DNA of 47,541 bases from Verrucomicrobiales bacterium (GTDB lineage Bacteria > Verrucomicrobiota > Verrucomicrobiia > Limisphaerales > UBA9464). Where the stretch lies: the NCBI GenBank assembly GCA_027489875.1, contig JAIXZE010000159.1, positions 1-47,541 of the forward strand. Direction: 5' to 3'. The notes beneath the pieces were generated by a model, which did not search any database, had not been told where the DNA came from, and was given only the letters and a program-made list of their open reading frames with translations. This document shows positions 15,540 to 24,163 of the stretch, one piece after another (within the stretch, counting starts at the first letter, position 1; each line of letters begins with the position of its first letter). The position numbers and the translations under genes were made by a program.

Positions 15540-16916
15540 TCAACCGAGGAACTTGCCTGGGTTGAGGATCCCCTTCGGATCGAGTGCGGCCTTGATGGTG
15601 CGATGCAGGGCATCCACAGGACCGGGAGCTGCGCTCGGCCACCAGCGCTTCTTGGCCAGCCCCACGCCGTGCTCGCCGGTGATGCTTCCGCCGAGTTTCA
15701 GGACTCCGTGGAACAATTCGTCCAGGGCCACTTCGCTCCGTTCACGCTGACCGTCATCCTTCCAGTCGACCATCAGGTTGACATGGATGTTCCCATCACC
15801 GGCATGGCCAAAGCAGGCGACCTGGATGCCGTGCTTTTTCTGCAATCCGGCGGCCAATCGGAACAGCGCCTTCAGGCTGCCCCTCGGAACGACCACATCC
15901 TCGTTGAGCTTCGTGAGCCCGGTATCCCGAAGCGCGTAGCTGAACTGCCGCCGCAACTGCCACAGCTTCTCGCATCCGTCCGGACCGAACCCCTGGTCCA
16001 CGAACAGGGGTTGAAAGCCCCCAAGCACGGACTTGAGCGCGCGCAATTCCTGGCGAACGGAACGTTCCTGCCCATCCAACTCGACGATCATGTGGGCGTT
16101 GCAACCGGACAGTCGTTCCGAACCGGTCCGCTTGCGGGCGGCGGCAAGGGTGAAGGCATCGGCCAGTTCGAGCGCCGAGGGAAGCAGGCCCGAGGCAAAG
16201 ACCGCTCCCAGTCCGGCGATCGCCGTGTCCATCGACTCGAAGCCGACTCCCAGGCACGCCCGAAACGGTGGCAGTGGCAGGAGCTTCAGGTTTGCGCGGG
16301 TGACGACCCCCAGCATGCCCTCGCTCCCCACGAACAAGCGGTGCAGGTCGAACCCCGTCTTGTTCTTGTGGGTCTGTCCTCCCAGGGGAACGACGGTTCC
16401 ATCCGCCAACACCACCTCCAACCCCAGGACGTAATCACGCGTTACCCCATACTTCAGGCACCGTGGGCCACCGGCGTTCGTGGCAATGTTTCCCCCGATG
16501 CTGCAATCCGCGCGGCTCGCAGGATCCGGCGGATAGTAGAGTCCGCGTTTCTCGACCGCGGCCTGCAAGGTTGCCGTCAGCACGCCGGGTTCCACCACCG
16601 CCACGAAATCCTTCGCAGAGATCCGGCGGATCCGCTTCATCCCGGCGACAGAAAGCACAATGCCTCCGTTCACCGGGACGCATCCGCCCACGTAACCGTG
16701 ACCGGCACCGCGCGGTGTCACCGGGATCCCGTGACGGTGCGCGAAGGCGAGGACGCGCGAGACAGTCTGGGTGGAACGGGCCCGGACGACGGCTTCGGGG
16801 CGCGCCGAGGCGAACCATTTGTCGCCCGCGTGCGACTGGAGATCGGCATCCGCGAAACTCAACTCGTCCGTCCCAACTTCAGCCTCCAGTTTCCTGAGCA
16901 GTGCCCCTGTCTTCAT
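15540..16916 (-). CDS. FAD-linked oxidase (GlcD/D-lactate dehydrogenase type)
   Basis: About 458 residues of the VAO/PCMH flavoprotein family oxidising a 2-hydroxy acid (glycolate or D-lactate) to the 2-oxo acid. The FAD-binding domain shows the phosphate-gripping PVTPRGAGHGYVGGCVPVNG and CSIGGNIATNAGGPRCLKYG. The C-terminal FAD-oxidase domain ends with ACFGHAGDGNIHVNLMVDWK, then GVLKLGGSITGEHGVGLAKKR, the two characteristic metal/substrate motifs. ATG 16916 is preferred; a GTG at 16949 would add 11 residues. It begins 35 bp after mlaD and may be the last gene of that operon, although its function looks unrelated. No GlcE/GlcF partner is visible, suggesting a stand-alone dehydrogenase. Confidence 0.9.
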   Translation of the reverse strand: MKTGALLRKLEAEVGTDELSFADADLQSHAGDKWFASARPEAVVRARSTQTVSRVLAFAHRHGIPVTPRGAGHGYVGGCVPVNGGIVLSVAGMKRIRRISAKDFVAVVEPGVLTATLQAAVEKRGLYYPPDPASRADCSIGGNIATNAGGPRCLKYGVTRDYVLGLEVVLADGTVVPLGGQTHKNKTGFDLHRLFVGSEGMLGVVTRANLKLLPLPPFRACLGVGFESMDTAIAGLGAVFASGLLPSALELADAFTLAAARKRTGSERLSGCNAHMIVELDGQERSVRQELRALKSVLGGFQPLFVDQGFGPDGCEKLWQLRRQFSYALRDTGLTKLNEDVVVPRGSLKALFRLAAGLQKKHGIQVACFGHAGDGNIHVNLMVDWKDDGQRERSEVALDELFHGVLKLGGSITGEHGVGLAKKRWWPSAAPGPVDALHRTIKAALDPKGILNPGKFLG

Positions 16917-16950
16917 CCGATATGTTTCGTTCAAATCCCTGCCCACCACG

Positions 16951-17925
16951 TCAGCGGAACGGACTCCGGCCGGGATAACGGAAATCGTTCGTCAGCGGCT
17001 TCGTCGTCTTCGGCTTCCACAACAGACCAAAGCGGCTGAGGTTCGACGACACGGTCCCCATGTTCTGGACGATACCTTCCACCTGCGTGCGCATGCCGGC
17101 ATCCTTGAAGAGCGCGCCCACCACCCCCTGGCCACTGCGGAGGTCGCCGGAGAGTTGCTTCAGGTCATCGGAGGCAGAGGCGAGGTTATTGAGGGTCGTC
17201 TGTACGGACGCCTTGTTGGCATCCACGACACCCGAAATGTTAGTCGCCGTATCCCGAAGGGTGATCGTAAACGCGTTGAGGTTCGACAGGGTGATTCCGA
17301 CGGCTGGAGAGTTCGTCGCCACCAGGCTTTGGACTTCGGCAATCGCTGCATCCGCGCGCTCCGAGATCCTATTGAAGTTCCCGAAGGCATTGGTGAGGTC
17401 CCGCAACACCGGTTCCGCCAGCAATACGCGGTCTACCCGGGTGATGGCAGAGTCGAGCTTGGCTGCGGTGGCATCCAACCGTTGCATCAATCCGGAGGCC
17501 TTTCGCGCGGCCTCGATCATGTTGAAGGGGGCCACCACGTCCATCTTGCCCCCGTCCTCCAGCACCGCACCCTGGTTCAGCGTCGGCGTGATGGAGATGT
17601 ACTGATCGCCCAGAAAGCCGCTCTGCTGGATCTCCACCACGGCATCCCTGTGAATGGTGAATTTCTTGAGGATGGAGCATCGGATGAAGACCCGGCGACC
17701 ACCCGCCCCAAGGTCGACGGCCTCGACATGCCCGACCGGCACACCGGCGATCATGACCTTCGCGCCACTGGCGAGTCCGCCCACCTCCGTGGACTCAAAG
17801 GTGACATGGATCTGCGGCGTCCATGGACCCGCCGATTTCGAGAAATTCAGGATCAGCGCCGCGGCCAACACGAGGGCCAGCAACGCAAAGATACCGACCT
17901 TCAGACCTTGATTGGACTTTTCCAT
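16951..17925 (-). CDS. mlaD: MlaD/MCE-family lipid-transport substrate-binding protein
   Basis: A 324-residue periplasmic protein anchored by one N-terminal helix (GIFALLALVLAAALILNF, about residues 11-28). The MCE domain follows: IHVTFESTEVGGLASGAKVM, VPVGHVEAVDLGAGGRRVFI and DAVVEIQQSGFLGDQYISIT. The rest is long amphipathic helix rich in Ala, Leu and Asn (about residues 145-290), likely the coiled tube or oligomer part. In the Mla system MlaD hexamers bind phospholipid between the inner-membrane ABC transporter and the outer membrane. It lies 3 bp after mlaF in an mlaE-mlaF-mlaD order. No MlaB or MlaC gene is nearby. Confidence 0.92.
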   Translation of the reverse strand: MEKSNQGLKVGIFALLALVLAAALILNFSKSAGPWTPQIHVTFESTEVGGLASGAKVMIAGVPVGHVEAVDLGAGGRRVFIRCSILKKFTIHRDAVVEIQQSGFLGDQYISITPTLNQGAVLEDGGKMDVVAPFNMIEAARKASGLMQRLDATAAKLDSAITRVDRVLLAEPVLRDLTNAFGNFNRISERADAAIAEVQSLVATNSPAVGITLSNLNAFTITLRDTATNISGVVDANKASVQTTLNNLASASDDLKQLSGDLRSGQGVVGALFKDAGMRTQVEGIVQNMGTVSSNLSRFGLLWKPKTTKPLTNDFRYPGRSPFR

Positions 17926-17928
17926 GTT

Positions 17929-18675
17929 TCAGGTGGCTTCCGCCCGGGGAGTGGCGATTCCGTTGACGAAGTTGTAGATGAGTGGATCGGTCGATCGCAG
18001 GATCTGATCCGTGGGGGCATCCGCGTAGATCCGGCCTTCGTGCAACATGAGGATCCTGTTGCTGATGGTGCGCGCGCTCTTCATGTCGTGGGTCACGGCA
18101 ATGCTCGTCACCTTCAGTTCCTCCCAAACCCTACGGATCAACCTGTCGATACGATCGCCGGCAATCGGGTCCAGTCCGGTGGTTGGCTCGTCATAGAGGA
18201 CGATCTGCGGCCGGTAGACGATGGCCCGGGCAAGACCCACACGCTTGCGCATGCCACCCGAGAGTTCTGACGGCATCTTCTGTTCGATGCCCGGCAGCTC
18301 CACACGGTCGAGGGCGTCCGCCACCAAGGCGCGGATCTCAGCTTCGGAATGCTTGCGTTCGCGTCGGAGCACGAATCCGACGTTCTCGTTGACGTTCAAC
18401 GAATCGAAAAGCGCTGCCATCTGGAACAGCATGCCGAAGTTGCGTCGGACCCCCAGCAACGCGCGCTCGTCCATGCACGCCAGGTCATGTCCGTCGAACA
18501 GGACGCTTCCGGAGTCCGGACGGAGAAGTCCAATGATGTGCTTGAGCAGGATGCTCTTTCCGCCGCCGGATCGGCCGATGATCACGACCGCCTCGCCCTG
18601 TTCGATGCGAAGGCTGGCACCCCTCAGGACCTTTTGGGTGCCGAAGCTTTTGTGAACGTCTTTGACCTCGATCAT
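17929..18675 (-). CDS. mlaF: ABC transporter ATP-binding protein MlaF
   Basis: ATPase of the Mla-type phospholipid transporter, 248 residues. Walker A is GRSGGGKSILLKHI, preceded by EQGEAVVIIG. The ABC signature LSGGMRKRVGLARAI and Walker B IVLYDEPTTGLDP are followed by the His switch in SIAVTHDMKSA. The RVGLARAI form and the segment NFGMLFQMAALFDSLNVNEN are typical of MlaF. The C-terminus IYNFVNGIATP resembles the FVxG tail of MlaF that contacts a neighbouring subunit. It is separated by only 10 bp from mlaE and 3 bp from mlaD, so the three are surely one operon. Confidence 0.95.
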   Translation of the reverse strand: MIEVKDVHKSFGTQKVLRGASLRIEQGEAVVIIGRSGGGKSILLKHIIGLLRPDSGSVLFDGHDLACMDERALLGVRRNFGMLFQMAALFDSLNVNENVGFVLRRERKHSEAEIRALVADALDRVELPGIEQKMPSELSGGMRKRVGLARAIVYRPQIVLYDEPTTGLDPIAGDRIDRLIRRVWEELKVTSIAVTHDMKSARTISNRILMLHEGRIYADAPTDQILRSTDPLIYNFVNGIATPRAEAT

Positions 18676-18685
18676 GACGGTGTCC

Positions 18686-19465
18686 TCAGGCGCCCACGAA
18701 GAGCCGGGTCAGCAACAGGGTAAGGAAGAAATTCACAATCAGGATGCTGATGCTGGCCATCACGACGGACTCGGTCGTGGCGCGCCCGACACCCTCTGCC
18801 CCACCGCGGCAGCTGAGCCCCTTGTAGCAACTGACCGTGGAGATGATCGCGCCGAAGACCACCGCCTTGATCAGGCCCATGATCACGTCCGCCGGATCGG
18901 TCAACCGGCGCATGTTCGACAGGTAATAAGCCCCATCAATGCCCAGCAATTGGACGCCCACGATGTAACTGGCCACGATGCCCACGAACACCGACTCGAT
19001 GGTCAACAAAGGGGCCGACACCAGCGTGGCCAATACGCGCGGTACCACGAGATGATCCACCGGGTGGGTCGCCAGGGTGCGGAGCGCGTCGATCTGCTCC
19101 GTGACCTTCATGGTTCCGAGTTCGGCGGCCATGGCCGCTCCGACGCGACCGGTGAGCATCAATCCGGCAAGCACCGGTCCCAATTCGCTGCACATGCCCA
19201 CCGACACCACGGCCCCGGTGGCCGTATCCATCTTGACCTTGTGGAACTGGAAGAACGTCTGGGCACACAGGACCATGCCGGTCGCCGCACCTGTCGTGAC
19301 GACCACCGTCTGGCTCTTGACGCCGATGAAGTAGAGTTGCCCCAGAAAGTCCCGCCACGAGGGACGGTGATACCGCACGGAAACGACGGTCTCCTTGCAG
19401 AGGATCAGGATCTCCCCGAGATCCGACAGGACTTGCTGGATGCGGCCGATGAGGATGGAACGCAT
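18686..19465 (-). CDS. mlaE: MlaE-type ABC transporter permease
   Basis: Inner-membrane permease of 259 residues. The core is VTTGAATGMVLCAQTFFQFH, then CSELGPVLAGLMLTGRVGAA and AAELGTMKVTEQIDALRTLA, the diagnostic MlaE/YrbE segment. Hydrophobic stretches near residues 60-85, 140-165, 185-205 and 225-255 give five to six membrane spans. It works with MlaF and MlaD to move phospholipid between membranes. The ATG at 19465 lies about 120 bp beyond the clpC terminator, so this operon probably has its own promoter in 19466-19541, although I saw no clear -35/-10 pair. Confidence 0.94.
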   Translation of the reverse strand: MRSILIGRIQQVLSDLGEILILCKETVVSVRYHRPSWRDFLGQLYFIGVKSQTVVVTTGAATGMVLCAQTFFQFHKVKMDTATGAVVSVGMCSELGPVLAGLMLTGRVGAAMAAELGTMKVTEQIDALRTLATHPVDHLVVPRVLATLVSAPLLTIESVFVGIVASYIVGVQLLGIDGAYYLSNMRRLTDPADVIMGLIKAVVFGAIISTVSCYKGLSCRGGAEGVGRATTESVVMASISILIVNFFLTLLLTRLFVGA

Positions 19466-19541
19466 CGCTGTTGGAGAGTGTCGCGGAATCCGCCGGGTTC
19501 AAACCCTCATTGCGAACAATTCGAGGAACCTTGAAGGCAAG

Positions 19542-19584
19542 AAACCCGGGCCCGAAACGCGAGGAACGCGACGGACCCGGGTTT
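19542..19584 (-). terminator. Rho-independent terminator after clpC
   Basis: On the minus strand AAACCCGGG and CCCGGGTTT pair around a loop that contains a second small stem (GTCGCG with CGCGTTTC). The descending strand ends TTTCTTGCCTT. It lies 28 nt beyond the clpC stop and before the mlaE start, which separates the two operons. Confidence 0.7.
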
Positions 19585-19612
19585 TCGCGGCCGCTCCGGG
19601 CGGCCTCCAGCT

Positions 19613-22144
19613 TCAGGAACTGAGGGCAGCCCCCTCGGCACTGGCCTGCGGTTGGCTGAAGACCAACTTGTCGGCTTCCGCCGTCACCTGGACCGGACCC
19701 ACCAACGACATGGTTCCCTTGAGGAGTTCCTCGGCGAGCGGATCCTCCAGATACCGTTCCACCGAACGCCGCATCGGGCGGGCTCCATACTGCGGGTCGT
19801 ATCCCTTCTCGATCAGGAAGTCCTTGGCCTTCTCGTCCAGGACGACCGTGACGCCCTTGCGACGGATCCGCTCCAGAACCTTCGCCACCTCCAACTCGAG
19901 GATCCGCACCAACTCGGGCTTGCCCAACGTGCGGAAGACAATGACGTCATCCAGACGGTTGATGAACTCGGGCCGGAACGCCTTGCGGGCTTCCTCCAGG
20001 ATACGACCGCGCATCAAGTCGTGATCACCGTCATCGGATTGCTTGCCGAATCCCATGACAGCCTGCTTCCGCACGACCTCGGAACCCACATTGGAGGTCA
20101 GCAGGATGATGGTGTTCCGGAAATCAACGACGCGGCCCAATGAATCCGTGAGTTTGCCCTCCTCCAGAATCTGCAGGAGCATGTTCATCACGTCGGGGTG
20201 GGCCTTCTCGATCTCGTCGAACAACACCACCGAGTAGGGTTGGCGGCGGACCTTCTCGGTCAACTGGCCACCCTCTTCGTAGCCCACGTAACCCGGGGGT
20301 GAACCGACCAGGCGGCTGACCGTGAACTTCTCCATGTACTCGGACATGTCGAGTTGGACCAGGGCCGTCGCGCTCCCGAACATCTGCTCCGCCAGCGTGC
20401 GGGCCAGCAGCGTCTTTCCGACGCCCGTGGGTCCCAGCAAGGCAAAGCAGCCAATCGGCCGACGCGGATCCTTGAGGTCGGTGCGGGCGCGGCGCAGGGC
20501 CTTCGCCAGTGCTGTCACCGCATCCTGCTGACCGATGACGATCTTTCCGAGTTCGACCTCCACGGTCAGGAGCTTCTGGGTCTCTGTCTGGCCCATCCGC
20601 TTCAAGGGGATGCCTGTCCACTTGGCAACCACCTGGAGGATGTCGTCCTCGCTGACGGTCACCCGGCGTTCTTCCTTGTGCTGTTTCCACTCGGCAAGGA
20701 TGCGCTCCAGCTTCTCCTTGGATTGCTTCTCGCGGTCGCGAAGCTGTGCGGCACCTTCGAAGTCCTGATCCTTGATCGCCTGCTCCTTCTTCGTCTTGAC
20801 CTGCTCGATCTCGAGTTCCAGGTCCTTGACGTCCGGCGGACGCTGCATGGCACCGATGCGCGCGCGGGCCCCGGCTTCGTCCATCACATCGATGGCCTTG
20901 TCCGGCAGGAAGCGCGACGTGATGTAGCGGTCAGACAGCTTCACGCAGGCCTCGATGGCATCGTTGGTGAACTCCGCCTTGTGGTGCTCCTCGTACTTCG
21001 GCTTGAGGCCATTGAGGATGATAATCGCGTCGTCCACGGACGGCGGCTCGACCTTCACCGTCTGGAAGCGTCGCTCGAGGGCGGAGTCCTTCTCGATGTA
21101 CTTGCGGTACTCCGTGAGCGTGGTGGCCCCGATGATCTGCATCTCGCCTCGGCTCAGCGCGGGCTTGAAGATGTTGGAGGCATCCATCGTGCCTTCGGCA
21201 GAACCGGCACCGACGATGGTGTGCAACTCGTCGATGAACAGGATGATGTTCCGCGTGCGACGGATCTCGTCCATGACGGCCTTGATCCGTTCCTCGAACT
21301 GGCCACGGTATTTGGTACCGGCGACCATCAGCGCGAGATCCAGCGTGACGATGCGCTTGTTCTGGAGGATCTCGGGGACGTTGCCCTTGGAAATCTCCAT
21401 CGCCAGGCCCTCGACGATTGCTGTCTTGCCAACACCCGCCTCTCCCAGGAGGACAGGGTTGTTCTTCGTCCGGCGGCAGAGGATCTGGATGACGCGCTCG
21501 ATCTCGGACTGCCGCCCGATGACCGGATCCATGTCGCCCTTCTTGGCGTACTCGGTCAGGTCCCGTCCAAAGGCCTTGAGTGCCGGGGTGCGGTTGTCTC
21601 CCTTGCCCTTGGCATCCTTGCTTTTCGCCGCTTCGCCTTCGTTGGTCAGCTGTTCATCCGATCCACCGGGAGGCGTCCCCTCACCCTGGGGGTACTGGGG
21701 ATCCAGTTCCTTGAGGATCTCCTGACGGCACTGCTCGATGTCGACATCGAGGTTCTTGAGCACCTTTGCGGCGACGCCATCGCCCTCGCGTAGGAGACCG
21801 AGGAGGATATGCTCGGTGCCGACATAGGTGTGATTGAGGGCCTTGGCTTCCTTGCCGGCGAGGGACAACACCTTCTTCACCCGGGGGGTGTAGGGGATGT
21901 TGCCCGTGACCTTCTGTTCGGCGCCTGTGCGAACCTCCTTCTCCACTTCGGTTCGCACGGTTTCGAGATCGAGCCCCATTTTCTGGAGCACGTTGACGGC
22001 GACCCCTTGCCCCAACTTGATCAGGCCAAGCAGGAGGTGCTCGGTACCCACAAAGTTGTGGTTGAAGCGGTCTGCCTCCTTCCGGGCCAGCGCGAGGACC
22101 TGCTGGGCACGCGGAGTGAAACTGTTGAGATTCTCTTCGCTCAT
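19613..22144 (-). CDS. clpC: ATP-dependent Clp protease ATP-binding subunit ClpC
   Basis: Hsp100/Clp unfoldase of 843 residues that feeds substrates to ClpP. The N-domain has two Clp_N repeats ([20 protein letters not shown] and [20 protein letters not shown]). The first AAA+ module has Walker A GEAGVGKT and [24 protein letters not shown]-type middle domain (about residues 440-475, [20 protein letters not shown]) distinguishes ClpC from ClpA. The second module has [28 protein letters not shown] and the Arg-finger region. It follows mcsA and mcsB on the same strand after a 245-bp gap. In Firmicutes McsB phosphorylates Arg to mark substrates for ClpC. No Shine-Dalgarno precedes the ATG, but a short upstream frame overlaps it by ATGA. 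Confidence 0.96.
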   Translation of the reverse strand: MSEENLNSFTPRAQQVLALARKEADRFNHNFVGTEHLLLGLIKLGQGVAVNVLQKMGLDLETVRTEVEKEVRTGAEQKVTGNIPYTPRVKKVLSLAGKEAKALNHTYVGTEHILLGLLREGDGVAAKVLKNLDVDIEQCRQEILKELDPQYPQGEGTPPGGSDEQLTNEGEAAKSKDAKGKGDNRTPALKAFGRDLTEYAKKGDMDPVIGRQSEIERVIQILCRRTKNNPVLLGEAGVGKTAIVEGLAMEISKGNVPEILQNKRIVTLDLALMVAGTKYRGQFEERIKAVMDEIRRTRNIILFIDELHTIVGAGSAEGTMDASNIFKPALSRGEMQIIGATTLTEYRKYIEKDSALERRFQTVKVEPPSVDDAIIILNGLKPKYEEHHKAEFTNDAIEACVKLSDRYITSRFLPDKAIDVMDEAGARARIGAMQRPPDVKDLELEIEQVKTKKEQAIKDQDFEGAAQLRDREKQSKEKLERILAEWKQHKEERRVTVSEDDILQVVAKWTGIPLKRMGQTETQKLLTVEVELGKIVIGQQDAVTALAKALRRARTDLKDPRRPIGCFALLGPTGVGKTLLARTLAEQMFGSATALVQLDMSEYMEKFTVSRLVGSPPGYVGYEEGGQLTEKVRRQPYSVVLFDEIEKAHPDVMNMLLQILEEGKLTDSLGRVVDFRNTIILLTSNVGSEVVRKQAVMGFGKQSDDGDHDLMRGRILEEARKAFRPEFINRLDDVIVFRTLGKPELVRILELEVAKVLERIRRKGVTVVLDEKAKDFLIEKGYDPQYGARPMRRSVERYLEDPLAEELLKGTMSLVGPVQVTAEADKLVFSQPQASAEGAALSS

Positions 22145-22230
22145 GGGAATGCGCCGTACGCAACCGACTGGCTGCGTTTGGTGAGGCCAATGTGGCCACC
22201 GCGCAATACCACGTCAAAAGACTTTCCCAT
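22141..22230 (-). CDS. Possible 29-residue leader peptide overlapping clpC
   Basis: A short frame, MGKSFDVVLRGGHIGLTKRS and nine more residues, ends with a TGA that overlaps the clpC start as ATGA (22141-22144). A strong AAGGAGGT lies at 22246-22253, about 15 nt upstream of its ATG, which is longer than ideal. clpC itself has no Shine-Dalgarno, so translational coupling is plausible. It resembles no known protein. The surrounding gap 22231-22389 holds no other gene that I can support. Confidence 0.3.
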   Translation of the reverse strand: MGKSFDVVLRGGHIGLTKRSQSVAYGAFP

Positions 22231-22389
22231 CAACTTGCAGGCCCGACCTCCTTCCGATGGGTCAGGAAATTCCCGGAGGAGGGCATGAAGATGGACGAAT
22301 ACGCGACTTGCGTGATCCACGGGGATCAGGAATCGGCGGAAATGCACATGATTGGAGCACCGCGCGACCCTGCACCGAACGCCACCCGT

Positions 22390-23508
22390 TCAGGGAACGG
22401 GATCGGGACCGGGCGGAGTGCGTGCCCCGAATCCGGCATGCGCCGGCCGATCCATCGAGCGCAACCGCTCCCGAAGGACATCGGCACGGGTGCTGTCACG
22501 TTCCTCCGCGGTCAGCTTTTCTCCCTTGGTGAAGAGGGCCTGGAGATGGGCGGGCTGCGTCAGCAGGAGCAATTCATCGACGGCCGGTCTGGCGGCCGGC
22601 GGAAGGATCCCCAGATCAACCCCAAGTCGGAGCAGGCTGAGGAGGTTCATCGTCTCCTTGGACGAAATGGTGTGGGCGTGGGAAAGGATGCCGAAAGCCC
22701 GGCCGACGTGGTTGAACACGACGCGCGCCTTTTTCTCCAGCAGCATGGCCCGGGCGTTCTCCTCGTGCTCGATGACCTGCTGGAGGACCTTGTTGATGCG
22801 CTCGACGATCTCATTCTCGGATTCGCCCAGCGTCATCTGGTTGGAGACCTGGAAGATGTTCCCCAAGGCCTCGGTGCCCTCGCCATAAAGACCGCGGACA
22901 GCAAGCCCGAGCTTGTTGACTGCCTGGATGATCTGGCTGACCTGCTCCGAAAGCACCAAGCCAGGAAGGTGAAGCATCGCGCTGACGCGGATACCGGTCC
23001 CCAGATTCGTCGGGCAGGCGGTCAGGTATCCGTACTGAGGGGAGAAGGCGAACTGCACGCGCTCCTGCAAGGCGGTGTCGAAGGCATCAATGGCCTCCCA
23101 TGCCTCCCGGAGTTGCAGGCCTGGTCGGAGGGCCTGCATGCGCAGGTGATCCTCCTCGTTGACCATGACGCAGAGGGATTCCTCACGGTTCAGGACGAAC
23201 CCGCTACCAGCCCCCTTCGCCGCGTGCTCGCGGCTGATGAGATGCCGCTCGACCAGCAATTGCTTGTCCGAGGGAGTCAGTCGTTCCAGGGATTCCCCCA
23301 AGGCCCCACCCATCGCCGGGACCGATTGGATTGCGGGGAGCAACTGGTCGTAGACACGGACGCGATCCGCTTTCTTGCCGTGGCCAGGAAAGGGTACCTC
23401 GGGAAGGTTGCGTGCCAGCCTGACCCGCGAGGAATAGACAATCTTGTCGTGAGGACCGGTCCTGCGACAGACCTCGGCCGAGGGCGTCAGAAACTCCAGA
23501 AGGTTCAT
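22390..23508 (-). CDS. mcsB: Protein-arginine kinase McsB
   Basis: ATP:guanido phosphotransferase homologue that phosphorylates protein Arg to mark substrates for ClpC. At 372 residues it is close to the 363 of Bacillus McsB. Visible are IVYSSRVRLARNLPEVPFPG near residue 25, the Cys-loop ACPTNLGTGIRVSAML, and the nucleotide/phosphate segment RGLYGEGTEALGNIFQVSNQ. The allosteric phosphoarginine-binding RDxxRA motif is present as RDSTRA at residues 337-342. It lacks the N-terminal domain of metazoan arginine kinases. The mcsA stop is 15 bp upstream, consistent with one transcript. No ctsR repressor gene is adjacent. Confidence 0.95.
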   Translation of the reverse strand: MNLLEFLTPSAEVCRRTGPHDKIVYSSRVRLARNLPEVPFPGHGKKADRVRVYDQLLPAIQSVPAMGGALGESLERLTPSDKQLLVERHLISREHAAKGAGSGFVLNREESLCVMVNEEDHLRMQALRPGLQLREAWEAIDAFDTALQERVQFAFSPQYGYLTACPTNLGTGIRVSAMLHLPGLVLSEQVSQIIQAVNKLGLAVRGLYGEGTEALGNIFQVSNQMTLGESENEIVERINKVLQQVIEHEENARAMLLEKKARVVFNHVGRAFGILSHAHTISSKETMNLLSLLRLGVDLGILPPAARPAVDELLLLTQPAHLQALFTKGEKLTAEERDSTRADVLRERLRSMDRPAHAGFGARTPPGPDPVP

Positions 23509-23523
23509 GCGGTGTCCGTTTGT

Positions 23524-24030
23524 TCAGGCAGCGGACTTGACGGCCTTGATCTCATCCCGAACCCGGGCGGCCTGTTCGAAATCCTCGGACGCAATCGCTG
23601 CCTGAAGCTTTGCCGAGAGGACATCAAGAGTCGCTTTCTGGTCGAGGGCGGTCCTGAGGGATGCAGGAATCTTTCCGCGGTGGGCTGTGCCCTTGTGCAT
23701 CCCCTTCAGCAACCCCTCCAGGGAATCGGCGAAGGCGCTGTAGCAATCCGAGCATCCCATGCGCCCGCTCTTCTTGAACTCGGTCTGGGTCATGCCGCAG
23801 CGAGAGCACTTGGGCTCGGCAGCAGCCCCGCTGGGCTTGGCCTCCACCGGCACTTCCGCCTCCGCCCCCCCCGCGCCGAGCAACAGCTCCGCCAGCGAGA
23901 AACCTGTCGGATCGTTCACACCTTTTTGCTTCGCGCACGATTCGCAGAGGTCGAGCTTCTTCATCTCGTCCTCAACGATCTGCGTCAGGTGGACGGTCGC
24001 ATCCTTCTGCTTGCAGAGCTGGCACACCAT
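23524..24030 (-). CDS. mcsA: McsA, activator of McsB (zinc-finger/UVR protein)
   Basis: A 168-residue protein with four CxxC pairs: CQLC near residue 3, CESC near 33, CSRC near 75 and CSDC near 93, giving two zinc sites as in Bacillus McsA. The C-terminal UVR motif LQAAIASEDFEQAARVRDEI resembles that of UvrB/UvrC and ClpC. McsA binds and activates McsB and helps deliver substrates to ClpC. An Ala/Glu/Gly-rich linker (about residues 45-70) separates the two zinc domains. A sigma-70-type promoter sits directly upstream. Start ATG 24030 gives the conserved MVCQLC opening. Confidence 0.94.
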   Translation of the reverse strand: MVCQLCKQKDATVHLTQIVEDEMKKLDLCESCAKQKGVNDPTGFSLAELLLGAGGAEAEVPVEAKPSGAAAEPKCSRCGMTQTEFKKSGRMGCSDCYSAFADSLEGLLKGMHKGTAHRGKIPASLRTALDQKATLDVLSAKLQAAIASEDFEQAARVRDEIKAVKSAA

Positions 24031-24043
24031 AATTCCGGTCCGC

Positions 24044-24072
24044 TATATCGACGCACACTGCCGGCAAGTCAA
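24044..24072 (-). promoter_or_regulatory. Sigma-70 type promoter of mcsA-mcsB
   Basis: On the minus strand TTGACT (24067-24072) and GATATA (24044-24049) are separated by exactly 17 nt. The predicted start, about 7 nt downstream, leaves a leader of roughly 5-10 nt before the mcsA ATG at 24030. No CtsR-type GGTCAAA direct repeat is present. The rest of the 133-bp gap to ilvE shows nothing else. Confidence 0.55.
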
Positions 24073-24163
24073 GGTGACGGCAGGTTCGCTCCCGTCATCC
24101 CAGGTCTTCCGATGTTCGGGAATGCGTATCGTCTTGGTCGACTCCGCGTCGGGTAATCCCGGC

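Noticed and set aside
20354..21793. A 479-codon frame on the plus strand opposite clpC
   Set aside because: No motifs; it is the antisense of a well supported ClpC.
22192..24156. A 654-codon plus-strand frame spanning mcsB and mcsA
   Set aside because: It mirrors mcsB and mcsA on the minus strand and has no recognisable domain.
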